A stretch of DNA of 64,000 nt, from positions 137,061,602 to 137,125,601 of the forward strand of contig NC_086247.1 of assembly GCF_021018805.1 (NCBI RefSeq), read 5' to 3'. A program made the position numbers and the translations under genes. The stretch comes from Prinia subflava (lineage: Eukaryota; Chordata; Aves; Passeriformes; Cisticolidae). Below, in pieces: positions 1 to 12,200 of the stretch. Below the pieces are notes generated by a model. The model did no database searches and had not been told where the DNA came from. It was given only the letters and a program-made list of their open reading frames with translations. Within the stretch, counting starts at the first letter, position 1; the number at the start of each line of letters is the position of its first letter.

Positions 1-1130
1 CAGCATGTGTTGATGTATTTGAAGGGAGAAGGGCTCTGCAAAGAGACCTGGAATGATTGGATGGATGGGCAGAGTACAATAAGATGAAGTTTAATAAGTC
101 CAAGTCCAAGTGCTGAATCCTTCATTTTGGCCACAGTAACCCCCTACAGTGTTATAAGCTGGGGACGGTGTGGCTGGACAGTGCCCAGGCAGAGAAGGAC
201 CTGGTGACAGCAGCTGAGCATGAGCCAGCAGTGTGCCCTGGTGGCCAAGAAGGCCAAGGGCATCCTGGCCTGGATCAGGCCAGGAACAGTGTGGCCAGCA
301 GGAGCAGGGAGGTCATTCTTCCCCTGTATTCAATACTGGTGAGGCCACACCTTGAGTTCTGTGTCCAGCTGTGTCCCCTCAGTTCAGGAAGGACATTGAG
401 TGCTGTGTCCAGCTGTGTCCCCTCAGTTTAGGAAGGACATTGAGTTCTGTGTCCAGCTGTGTCCCCTCAGTTTAGGAAGGACATTGAGTGCTGTGTCCAG
501 CTGTGTCCCCTCAGTTTAGGAAGGACATTGAGTGCTGTGTCCAGCTGTGTCCCCTCAGTTTAGGAAGGACATTGAGTGCTGTGTCCAGCTGTGTCCCCTC
601 AGTTTAGGAAGGACATTGAGTGCTGTGTCCAGCTGTGTCCCCTCAGTTTAGGAAGGATGTTGAGACTCTTGAGCATGTCCAGAGGAGGCAACGAGGCTGG
701 TGAGGGGCTTGGAGCACAAACCCTGTGAGGAGCAACTGAGGGAGCTGAGGTTGTTTGGCGTGGAGAAAAGGAGACTCAGGGGTGACCTTATCACTCTCCA
801 CAACCTCCTGGAAGGTGACTGTGGTCAGGTGGGGTTGGTCTCTTTCTTCAGTCAGCAACTGACAGAGCAAGGGGACACAGTCTCAAGCTGTGCCAAGGGA
901 AATACAGGTTGGATATTAGGAAAAAGATTTTACAGGAACAGTGATAAAGTAGTGGAATGATCTGCCTGGGGAGGTGGTGGAGTCACTGTCCCTGGATGTG
1001 TTTAAAGAAAGACTGGATGTGGCACTCAGTGCCATGGTTTAGTTGAGGTATTCAGGCATGGATCTTCGGGTTGGACTCGATGATGTTAAAAGTCTCTTCC
1101 AACCTAGTGATTCTGTGTGGTTCTGTGTGT
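1..1130 (+). mobile_element. CR1 non-LTR retrotransposon, 3' portion (continues off left edge)
   Basis: Seen: the sequence follows the well-known avian CR1 3' region in order. It has the TGAAGTTTAATAAG / AAGTGCTGAATCCT segment, the GAGCCAGCAGTGTGCCCTGGTGGCC segment, GGCATCCTGGCCTGGATC, ATACTGGTGAGGCCACACC, the GACCTTATCACTCTCCACAAC block, GAGGTGGTGGAGTCACTGTCC and the terminal TCTTCCAACCTAGTGATTCTGTG tail. Translation gives decayed ORF2 C-terminal pieces, such as PLYSILVRPHLEFC near 325-366 and EKRRLRGDLI near 762-791. Stops and frameshifts make it a dead copy. It is sense with respect to GPR158. Oddity: a CR1-derived 44-bp unit is tandemly repeated at 354-661. The 5' end lies outside the window, and CR1 copies are usually 5'-truncated. 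Confidence 0.95.
354..661 (+). repeat. 44-bp minisatellite, 7 copies, within CR1
   Basis: Seven head-to-tail 44-bp units start at 354, 398, 442, 486, 530, 574 and 618. Each runs GAG(T/G)...CTGTGTCCAGCTGTG, then CCCCTCAGTTTAGGAAGG and ACATT. Copies 2 and 4-7 are nearly identical; copies 1 and 3 have GAGTTCT, copy 1 has TTCAGG, and copy 7 ends in GGATGTT. A normal CR1 has this segment once, so the array arose by tandem amplification inside the inserted element. Confidence 0.97.
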
Positions 1131-2154
1131 GAACTTTCATCTGCCTAGGCCAGTTAGCAGTGGTAGTGAAGAAAGATAGGTAACACAGAATTTGGGGCAG
1201 TTTACGCCAATCCACACAGGTCTTTATGCTCCTTGGTTAGGTATAAGCAGCTGAGTTGTTCCTGGGCATGCTGAAGATAGGATTTCCTGGGTGTTGCATA
1301 AATATATACAGGACACCACACCTCGTAAGTAATGACTAAAAAGTATGAACACTATCAAGAGAAAAAATCTGAGGAAAATACCACAATGGATGGCATAGCT
1401 TTGTCTGTGGTAGTCAGATGGATTTGTCAGCATTTGTCTCAGTAACTGAACAGTAAGTAATTTAATTATGTTTGACAGACACAAAGGAAGCCATTTTTAT
1501 TTGAAGACTGATAAAGGCATACTAAGAATGGTGAGAGTGCTTATATATCATCTAGTGAGATGAGACTCCTCAGGAAAGGAAAGGAAAACCATGTTTAGAG
1601 TTTTTTTCATGGTGGGGACAATAAGAGAGGTTTGAGGAAGCCAGAGATGGGTTGAGTCTTGTGGCTCATTTGTTATCTACTGAGAATCTTGTCAGTCTTT
1701 CTTCTCTGGCAAAAATGATAACTTCCCTACTCAGTAAAAGTCACTTTTTTTTGTATTGTCAGCATTGTCACAGTAGTAGAACTGATTATTAGTTTTAATA
1801 GACCAGAAAGAAATGCTAGAATTTTTTTCCTGGTGTGGGTCACTATCTCTACCATTGCTTGGTAGAAATAGGGAAAGATTTTTATGTATTCAGAATGATG
1901 TGTAAATTGTATCACAGCTTTGTTGTTAGAAGCATGATGAATATAAATTTAATGAAATACAGGACAATTTCCATTGCATTTTCTGAGAAAGATGCCTATT
2001 GCCCTTCTCTACGTTAGTTACACCTCAGTTCACAGGCTAATGGGTAATAGCAAGGTGATATTAGAAAAAAAGTGGTTTTTAATATAAGACTTGCAGAACC
2101 TAGGAATATTGATTTCTTTGTTACACAAGATAGAGTATATTTTAAACCATCAAT

Positions 2155-2304
2155 TTTTATTTAATGAGAAATTATTGAATTCCACCTTCAGTCTCACATC
2201 TTGGCAGTCTTCAGGTTTCTTAAATATAGAAACATTTCAGGCTGAAATAGACCTTTTTGCAAGGTCTGGTATTAGTTGATTCCAAGGGATTCCTTGCTGA
2301 AAAA
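2155..2304 (+). repeat. Left arm of an inverted duplication (unidentified sequence)
   Basis: This arm runs from TTTTATTTAATGAGAAATTA through CTTCAGTCTCACATC and TTTTTGCAAGGTCTGGTATT to CCAAGGGATTCCTTGCTGAA. Its reverse complement recurs at 3101-3280 with scattered substitutions, estimated at roughly 85-90% identity where aligned. It is not CR1 and I cannot assign a family. Confidence 0.9.
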
Positions 2305-3047
2305 GGAAAGATTATTTACTGAGTGGTTAACACAGATAATATCTATTATCCTCTGTGTCCACAGCTTGTTCTCATTAAGATCTGTTGTCTTGCCATTGGA
2401 TAAATATCCATTTTTTGTTAAGGCTTCATAAGGGCAAGAAAAAGTTCTAGTTTAAATGTGTCTTTATGGCTTCTAGAATAATTTATTTCTGTCTTTTTTT
2501 TTTTTGTAATGAATAGTGATGCTTATTTATTTCTTAGGAGGAATTATTCTTATTGTCACCCTAGTTACAACCAGCCTTACCTATCATGAACATTAAAAAC
2601 AGACTTATATTTTTAAGTCAAAAACCCCTAAGGGATTCTGCTATCCATTTTTACAGAAGGAATAGCCATATTCCATCAGTCAGCTGTTACTTTCATTTGA
2701 GATTGTTTTTCTCTTGCTCTCAGGAAAGTTTCCATGGTTGTGTTCACTGTATTATTGTAATAGACTGGAGCTGCTCTTTCACTGTCTCCTCCCTTTGCAG
2801 GACACAAAGACTGTGAGTATTTCAAGGTGAAGCAAAGAGAAATCAAAGGCACCAGCTGAATTACCGAGAGAATTAAAAATTGTGGACTGGTAGCAGGCGT
2901 AGGGACTGAGTAAGAAGCATTCTCATGTTATTACTGAGAGTACCCCAGGCTTTTTTTGTTACATCTTTTGTGAAACGGTTCTATGCAGTAATTTCCTGAG
3001 AAAAGAAGCCAAAACCCAAAACACACTTCTGCAGCACAGGTTCACAG

Positions 3048-3097
3048 AATCACAGAATGTGCTGAGTTGGAAGGAACCTGCAAGGATCATTGAGTCT
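3048..3097 (-). mobile_element. CR1 3'-end fragment
   Basis: The TTCACAGAATCACAGAATG, GTTGGAAGGAACCTGCAAGG and ATCATTGAGTC pieces match the reverse complement of the CR1 3' end. Only about 50 bp remain. It sits between the inverted arms, touching the right one. Confidence 0.75.
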
Positions 3098-3100
3098 GAA

Positions 3101-3280
3101 TTTTTCAGCAAGGAATCCCTTGGAATCAGTTAATACCAGACCTTGCAAAAAGTACTACTCAGCCTAAAATGTTGCTGTATTTTAAGAAACTTGAACACTG
3201 CCAAAGATGTGAGACTGAAGGTAGGAGGATTTAAAAAAAGGGTTTGAAAATAACTTTCAATAATTTCTCATTAAATAAAA
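3101..3280 (-). repeat. Right arm of the inverted duplication
   Basis: This is the reverse-complement partner of 2155-2304. It carries about 30 extra bases (around 3219-3252) that the left arm lacks, next to an A-rich stretch. Homology stops abruptly at both ends. The inner end lies directly beside a CR1 tail at 3048-3097. Confidence 0.9.
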
Positions 3281-6200
3281 GGACCCACCATGTTGCTGAG
3301 AGGGACATCCCCTTTTGTTTTTAGATTTCAAATGGAAAATGAACTGTTTGATGGCATGGTAAGTTTTTCAGAAAAAAACCCTCTTATTCTGTATCCCCTT
3401 TACTATTGGCTAACTTACACTATAGATACTTGGTAATCAAATAAAGTTTGCCTTGCTTGTGAAAATCTAAACTATTCAGCCTCTTCTATCGTGAAGTAAG
3501 TCTTCTTGAAAAGCCCATTTTCTGGTGTTCAGCTCATTTTTATGGGTCTTTCTTTGGATTTAATCTAGTGTACCACAGATCATCACAAATGTATACACCA
3601 AGAATGGGCACACATTCCAGAATGTGCTTCACCATGGCTGAATTCAGAGATGATGCAATGTCCCTACTTCACTATTTGATATTTTTTGTGGCATTATAGC
3701 CAAAGATTGTTATCTATTAGTATTTCAGGTGACTGGAATGTTTGCCTTTTGGGTTTTTTACATATTTTGACTTCTAAGTGGATCAAAACTTACGAAAGAA
3801 AAAATTTTAAAAATTGAAAATTGATTGGTATCCTTGAATGGAACCTTTAGTGAAATAGAGAGTGTTTTTCATACATTCTCTATGCGTTGATATTTTAACT
3901 CGGATGTTTTCTGCTCTTGAGAAATTAGAATGTGAATTACATGAAAGTTTTGTGTTTGTATATCTGTAAATGATATGAAAAAGTAAAAGAAATGGAAATT
4001 TGAAGTGAAGTGCACTTTCAGATTCATACTATTCTGGTATTTTGTAGGATGCTTCCCTGAGCAGGTGGAACCTGCTTGAACTAGCTGTGTTTATTTTTTT
4101 GATTGGCTTGTCACTGGTATTTCCATTTCATCTTGCAGCACTTAAAAAGTATCACTGAAAATAGCAGGTGGCATAATACCAAATGATTTTACTTAAGACC
4201 CTTCTGAGGCAACATTCAACAAGATAACTTGGCTAGGTATCACTTTTCTTTAAAACTTCCCAAATATATTTACTTCAGAATGAACTGGATGTTGTCAGCT
4301 GTGATGTGTTTCTCAGTCACTGTGCCAGTGCTGCATGTCAGGTGTATTGAAGTGAATCTTGGATAAATTACCTGAAATCAATGAAGTTCCCCTGATGCAC
4401 TGAATTTTGAAACTTAGGAGGGAGAGGAACCACTGCTTTTCTATCACTTCAGTTAAAAGATTTCATTTGTCTCCACAGCATGTTTGTAATTACTCATTCA
4501 GTTTCAATAGGTTTCTATAAAGGTATTTGGTCATGGTTGAATTTCTTAGAGTCATCTCTTACCAACAACAGGAGGCAGCAGGTTGTTTCAAAATTCTTTA
4601 ACTGGCAAAAGTAACAAACTTATTTATATTTTGCGTTTATGTAACTTCAATTTCTAGTTATTGAAATGACTCAGGAGATTTTGTTAGATAAAGGCAACCG
4701 GTAATAGAAGTCTGTCTGGCAGGAAAGTGTTTTTGAAAATAATTGATTGTTACTTTATTTTTTAATAAATTAGATTTTCATTATCTCCAACCTTTAACTC
4801 ATTCCTGTAGCAGTTTTTGACTTGTTTTATTTGTCTTTTTCTGATATTTGGATTCTCAGACAAGATGCTACCTTTTAGTTATGAATGCCACAAAATGATA
4901 TTAAAGTTTTCTCTTTACTCTTGCAGTATTCCTGTCTTGATGTATGTCAGGATTAACTTTGCTGTCATAACAGTCAAAAGTAATTGGTGATGATTTTTGA
5001 TCACTGATTTCTAACCATTCAAAAGACCTTCAGTGTCTCCTTTTGCTGATTTCAAGTTCAGTGGTTAGCAGATTCCTGTGGATTTTCTGAAAACCTGAAC
5101 TTCAGTCATGTTCTGTGTAACTGCTTTCTCTGACTGTAACTCTTTCATCTGTTTTAGCCCCTTGCTCCTTTAGGTGTGAAATTCAGATTGCATGCTCTGT
5201 GAACCTCCTTAACTGGCTATGAAATTCCTATTTTTCCTATGTAGTCTTGGTAGCACTTTTTCCTGATTATGCCTTCCTTTTAAACAGTGGTTTTCCAAGT
5301 TTGACTCTACATTTCCTAGAACATCAGGAGGAGTTTCCCAGATATTCCTCTTTTGTGAAAGCTTTTTTATATTAATGACTTATGCATTTACTGCCAGGGG
5401 AAGAAGGTGACTGAATTTATTCATTCAAGTTAGGTATCTTCAATATATGGCTGAGTTACCTTTCCAAGCCCAGTTTACATTTAAATATCAGAATACTTGA
5501 ATAACGCTATCTAGACTGCTGGCCCTGGATTTCTTGCTTCTAGGAATTAATGCTTGTTGTTCTTCAGAACTGAAGAATTTTGAATCATTATTTTGGGTAA
5601 CATTTTGTCCTGCTTATAAAGGTGGGAAATGTAGCAGAAGGGCAGTGTAGCCTATTGGAGATATCCTCTTTCCTTTGTAGTTGCAGCAGCAGCCTGGCAC
5701 AGATGAAGCTTCGTGACTGTGGTAGCTACATAACAGGTCTAGACATCCCTGTCTGGCCAGGACAGTTCTGAAAACAGAATATCCTGGCATCCTCTTGGAA
5801 ATGGTCAGGATGGTTTTGTGCTGTTTCTCAGGGCATGAGATTTTCTTTCTGCAAACTACTCCCCCCTGCTCCCTCCAGCTGCAGCTGTAGGATTTAAGTG
5901 GTTTCTGGGGCTCGAATGTGAAATGTCACAAATGAAAATCACTGCACTGGGTTATGGAACCTGACACAGAACAGGTCCCTGTCACATCTACTAAGTGGCC
6001 ATAAGGAATACAGGGAAAAAATTACAAAAATTGCAAACAGGAAAAGAAAAATCACATGTATTTAGTAACAGAAGAAATGACTGTATTTCTAAGGCTGTTT
6101 GTTGAATGCTTGAATTGTCTCTAAATATTAGCTGTTGCTGTTTTTTATAAATCTTACTTGATAAAACGGATTATTTCATTTGCTGTGGCTTTTTGAAATG

Positions 6201-9200
6201 GACAGCATTTAATTTTGAAGACCTACAAATGAATAAGGTCCAGCCAAATGAATGAGTCATTAAAGAGATGCAGCGCCCTGTTCCTGTCTGCTCTGTAGCC
6301 ATACCATCACCCTTTCCTGGTGTGTGGAGACACCATAGGCACTTCTGTCAGCAATTTGGAGCATTGTGATCACAGTCAGTTGCTGAAGCTCCTGTCAGCT
6401 TGAACAAGATCTGCAGTGGGCACGATTTGCAGGCTGATTAGGACTAAATCTTTTCTAATTACTTTTCTAGATATCTTGGCCCACACTCCAAACAGAGAAG
6501 ATGCTGACCTGCTTCTGCCCTGGCCTACTCTTGTTATCCAAATGCAGCTCTCTCTCTCTCCCCTGTGACACAGTTAAATATTTCCAAAAGGCTAACCTGG
6601 TGGGACAAAATAAATCTTGTCATAAACATAAATTGAAAAATACATGAAAAATGGTGAATCCTTTACAGGCTTTAGAGTTAGGACAGTTCTTCATCCTGAT
6701 GTAATTGTTGGCCTGGGAGAAGCAGATCTGCTTCTCCTAGCACAGAAAGGGTAGATGATCTTCATCTATGAAGAGCTATGATCTTTAGAACTATTTTCAG
6801 CTTTTTCAACCAAGTTCTGAGAGTTTACTGTGTTCATGTATAGTGTAATATATTTTGCTTTTAGCTAGTGACCACTGCCTATGTAGAACCAGCATTTGCT
6901 GAAAAACTGATGTTTTCTATGACTGTATTTTTTGATTCTATCTGGAAACTTGCTCATTGATATTTTTAGCCTTTTCTTGTCTCTGCACATTTCTAATTTT
7001 TGCTCTGTTTTCTTGCCAGTGTCTGAACAGTTTTGTTATTTCCTGCTGGCTAATGGCTTCTAGTAGGAGTGGCTGCTGCTGTAGTAATGGGTTTTGATAG
7101 GCACATTTCAAAACTTCAGGAAAACAAATATGATCTTAGGCTGTCTCTAACATAAAGGTAGAAAGATAATTCTGTAGAACAAATGAAAGGCCTTTGGTCT
7201 TATGAAATTTTGTTTCTGCTCTTCCGGAGAAGTTTTCCTAGAATTGACACTCTGCTATACTGAGAACAGCAAAACCACTAACTTTATTTATTAATATTCA
7301 TGTTTGTGATTTCTCTGTTAAAATTGGCATATCCAAAATCCTCCAAGGCTGATCAGAGTTCAGTGCTGACTTGACTGGGATAAAAAAAGTATCAGTTCCT
7401 TACCCCTGCTTGGTATAGTACATCTTGTGGGGGAAACAGTAGCTTCCTTCTGCCTCCAGCTGTGTTTTAAAAAATTGTGAATTGTCCCTCCCTATTACTT
7501 GCTTGGTGTCTGTCATTTTGAAAACATCAGTAGTACCTCTAGTGAAGCAGGGATTTGCCAAGCTGGAGAGTCAGTGAAAACACTACTTGGAATACATGTC
7601 TGGTGTGGTAAACACCAGCAGAGCCCAGTGGATAATGTTTGAAAAGCAGAATGCACAATTTGTCATCAAGCATCATTCCCAAATTCAATCAGCTACTAAA
7701 AGAGTAAAAAGACAGTAATCGAAATTAAATCAAATGGGAGTAAAATCAGAATGAAAAATCTAAAGTTGTCCTTACTTGTTGTTACGAATGTCTGGTTATT
7801 TTTACTATTTAAGCATTACGTTGGATTTCATGTTGATGAAACACATAGTGTGAGATGCTCATGAAATGAACAGCCAAGTGAGATGGTGAATAAATAGGAA
7901 AGGGAAGAGATCTTGGATTCCCTGGTGAACATATCTCTCTTCTTGTTTTGCATTAGTGTAAACAGCATGATTTTTCATAAGATGGATAGAGTGTTAAAAA
8001 TTGTCTTGGGAATGTGCCCGATTTTGACTGAGGGCTGTCTTTAAACAGTGGATGTGAAAAGGCATGGCTCTGTGAATGTGTATATAACATAGATGTTGAA
8101 GATTGCATTTTATTATGGAGAAACAGTTGTTTATAGAAAGGTTAATAGAAAAGGATATTTATTCCTTTTTCCAAATAACAAAACAGACAAATGCAAAACC
8201 ATTAAAAATTGAAACATGGTATGCAGTAAAGTCAAGGTGGACCTTTGTTTTTGAAATAGATGACTATCTCTTAAGTTCAGAGATTTTTTTAAACACAGTT
8301 CTGTACAGCATGGACTAGGTGTCTACAGGGGGTTTTGTGTATGGTGTGTAAGAAGTGCAGGGCTGCGCTCCTTGTTGGAATGGGGGAGGAATGCTCGTGG
8401 TGGCTGACATCTGCCTTCAAGCCCAAAGTGTGCTGTTCCCAGTGTGCCATCAGACAGACTGTGCCTTTCCTGGGCTCTCAGGACAGGTCAGCTCTGCTCC
8501 TGTGTATTCGTAGCAGTGGTTACTTTTAAGCAGGATCTACTGTCTGTCTCCCAGGATGATATGACATTAGTGGATGCCTGTGGTGACAAAAGCTCTGCAA
8601 TTTTTCTTCTTGTTGTAGGCTGGTTATTTTCTCATTACTTTCAGCTCTCTTCCTTGGGATTAGCGCTATATTAGTTAAATTTTCTTAGTCCATGCTTATT
8701 GACCCTCACATATTTATTTAATTGCCTGCCATGGTGACCTGAGAAATGTAGTTGGAAGGAGTTTTCTTGTGAGAATATGTTGAGCATTTCTGTTTCTCCT
8801 GGGAATATTCTTTCAGCATTTATGTAAAATTCTTTTTAAGTGGCTGGATATAAATACACACTGGAGCATGCACATAATTCCTTTGAAGGTGAGTAATTTT
8901 ATTGATTAGTCTGTTAAGTGTATATAATGTTGTCTCCCATCACACCCAAAGAGGCTGAGAGACACAGAAACAATTCAGGTTCCTCTCTGGCTGTGACACT
9001 TGTGGCAATGACTTGACTTTTTTACAAGAGCCCAGGCAGGCAGAGCCCTGCAATCTTTGCTACTGACTACAATCACAACCACCAGCTTGAATTATTTGCT
9101 GTAGCCTTTTGGATACAGCTCTGTCCCAGAAAAGAGAGGTCTATTTTTTCAGGTTGTTACGAGAACACCATCCTTCATTGTCCTCTTCCAACACTGGTTT

Positions 9201-12200
9201 AATATCGTATGCAGTAAGATCTGTTTTATTTTTTAGTCCTTCCCCCACAAGTGGTGAATAAGTACCAGAAATACTTTCTCTTTCCATAATAGTGACAGTC
9301 TGGGAAGGAAGACACCAAAGGCATCAAGCAGGTGACAAAAAGAAGAGAAGATTCCTTCATTTGCTGAGTAGTTCTGCAGTGAAATTCCTTGAGAGGGAGC
9401 ACTTTGGAGGCTAAAAGTTCACAAATGTTCAAAAACTGTCTGGACACATGAAGGGAAGCAAAATCAATTGGGGTTTATGAAATTCAGCAATGCAGCCTCT
9501 TCCCCCTGAGCTGGAAGTTGGGGGAGTTTTGTAGAGGAGTATCACTGTGTATTATTCCAGTCCATATGGGCTTTCCTACATTTCCTCCTAGCCATGGTAC
9601 CAGACTGGATGCCGAGTGTCTTGTGGCTGTCCTGTGCTCTTGACAATTCTCTTTAAAGGATGCTCATAATAACACCAGATGAAGTCTCTGGCTGTATGGA
9701 ACAGAAAGTAGGGGAATTGTAGGCAAGTGAAGCTTTCTGGCTTTGTGGAGAATGAGAAGGATTAAAAACAGTAGTGAATTACTCTCCTTAGCTTATTTTT
9801 CTGAAGTCTCCCCTTGTTCTTCATCACCATACCTGACTGAATCCTAAACCCATCCTTTTTTTTTTTTTTTTAAGAGATCCTCTTAAGAGCAAATTTTGGA
9901 CAGGACACACACAACTGTACAGGGATCTCTTAGAGGTGAAAACATAAAAATTCATGTTAAAATTGAAAATCTGCCAATCGCACAAAAAAACATGGGTAGA
10001 TTAAGAAGTTTTATACTGAATGTTGTTACATTTTGTTTTTCTACTAAGTCTGCTGCATACGTAGTTATCATTTGATTGGCAATGGCTAATAGCTTCTTGA
10101 GTTCTGCTGAAGTCAACCTGTGCTGTTCCTCAAGCCGGGAGTGGTTCCTAATGCATGGCTGGCCCGCTGGTCTGCTCATCTGGGGCCGTGCTGCAGATGA
10201 TACAGGCTCTTCTGTACAACCCTGGGTTTTCAGGGTGAAAAAAGGAGTAGATGACCATTTCTTCTGCCCTCTGCAGCTTTTTTGAGCTGCCTGTCCTGAG
10301 CTGGTAACTCCTACCAACAAGTGGCCTTACTAACTTGTCTGCAACTCTCACTGTGTGCAGGTACTCTCTTCCTGGAGCTGAGCATCACCTCTGCATGATG
10401 CAGCTTCCCATGGCGAGCTATGAGCTTGCTCTTGCCTTTTAGCCTCCACAATTTCAGGGCCAGTAAGCCATCAGCATGATCCAACAGCAGAATTCCCCCA
10501 AGACACAGCACCTCCAAGAGCCCACCCAGGTTCAGCTGTGCTATCCAGCATGTTGGTTTGTAGTTTTTTTCTTACCCAATACATCTCCCAGTGCATCACA
10601 TCAGGCAATTGCTGCTTTTCACACTCCACGTGTATATTTGTGACCAGTGCAAAAATATGACAAATTTGCTCCTTTTATTCTTTCATGTTTTGTGTACACC
10701 TAAAGCCTGTAGCTGTTTCAAATTATTCTGGTGTGCAAAAAATATATACTGTCATTTCAGATCTAGATATTTTCAGTTAAAGCAGCAAGTACAGCAATTT
10801 AGTTGAAAGCGTTCTATTTTTTATTAGCTTTGCTAGATCTATCTGCTTACTGAACCCTGTCTGTGGTACTGGGATCATCATTATTATTTTAACTCATCTA
10901 CGGATTTGTACAATTACCAAAGTCTCTGCTCAGTGTAAAGCAGTTTTGCCTGTTGCCATGTGCACTGTATGTTATTTCAATGTATGAAATACAAGCTGTC
11001 TGAGACGTTGCTGAGCTGTCATAATAACACAGCCAAAAATCCCACTGGTATCCATATGCTCAGCTGGCAACATCCCTCACTCACTTAAAGTGGTTTCTTT
11101 GGGTGAAAATGGTCAAGAGATCATAAGACCTTTGATGATACGTGCAGTAATGCCAAAGTGGTGACAAATCCCTTCACTGGTATGGAGAGATACTCTGGGT
11201 TCTCCTATGATCTTGGGTTTGCACTGTGTTTGAAAGAGACTTAGACACAGTTTCTCAGAGAAGCTTGGATTGGGCAGTAACGCTACAAAATTCAGAATAT
11301 CATTCTACACCACCATTGGAACAAGGTAAGATTGTTAAGATCAGAGTATGAAATAAAAAATTCTTGGGGTTTTGTGTGTTTTTTTAATAATCTCTGTGTA
11401 GGTACTGAAAAAATAGAGATTTCAAATTTCATGTGTAGTGGGATCACTGGATGATTGCTACAACTTCTGTATTGTTTCTGTGACTTTTTAAAAGAGAGTC
11501 TAGTCTTTTTTGGTCAGTTTCGAGAATCCTTCAGAGTGAGACAGAAAGCAGGACAATTCTATTTAACTCCGCAGATTTAAATTTCCTCTAGATTAGGCCT
11601 GAATAGAGCCTTATATTTATCCCCTTTTGCTGCCACTGGAGTGTGGTATCACAGAAGGACTGAGTGTGGTCCCTGTTTACTTGCCTTGGTCAAATTTAGC
11701 CTTAATGATATTTTTTTTCATCACAGTGGTTACTGCAGTGTAAAAAGCAATGAGACAAGGAGTATATTGCAATTGGTTACAAAGTGCTTTATGGTGCTGC
11801 TACAGAAAGAGCTTTTAGGGTGTACTTGGAAATTCTTATGTAACCTTGTATCATTTATGCCTTTGCCTGAGTGTTTACTTACCCTGAATTGTGAGATGTG
11901 ACCCTTTGATATCTGTTTCTAGTCCTGCCTCTTCCCAGTTCAAACATAACTTAAGGATCCAGTATATAGCAATTTTTCTAAAAAAATAAAGGAGAAGGTT
12001 AATGCTTCATAGCCTTTGAAATGTTTTTAAGCTATTCTTGGCTAGTACAAGGATCTGATTTCTATTTCTGGCTGCACTTGAATTATTGGTTGCTAATATT
12101 GCATCTAAATTGAAATAAGGGGAAAGGAAAGTAAAAATGCTATAAAAATGAAATTATGTGATTTTAATGTCTGCTATTGTGCCACTTGCCAGGAATAGAA

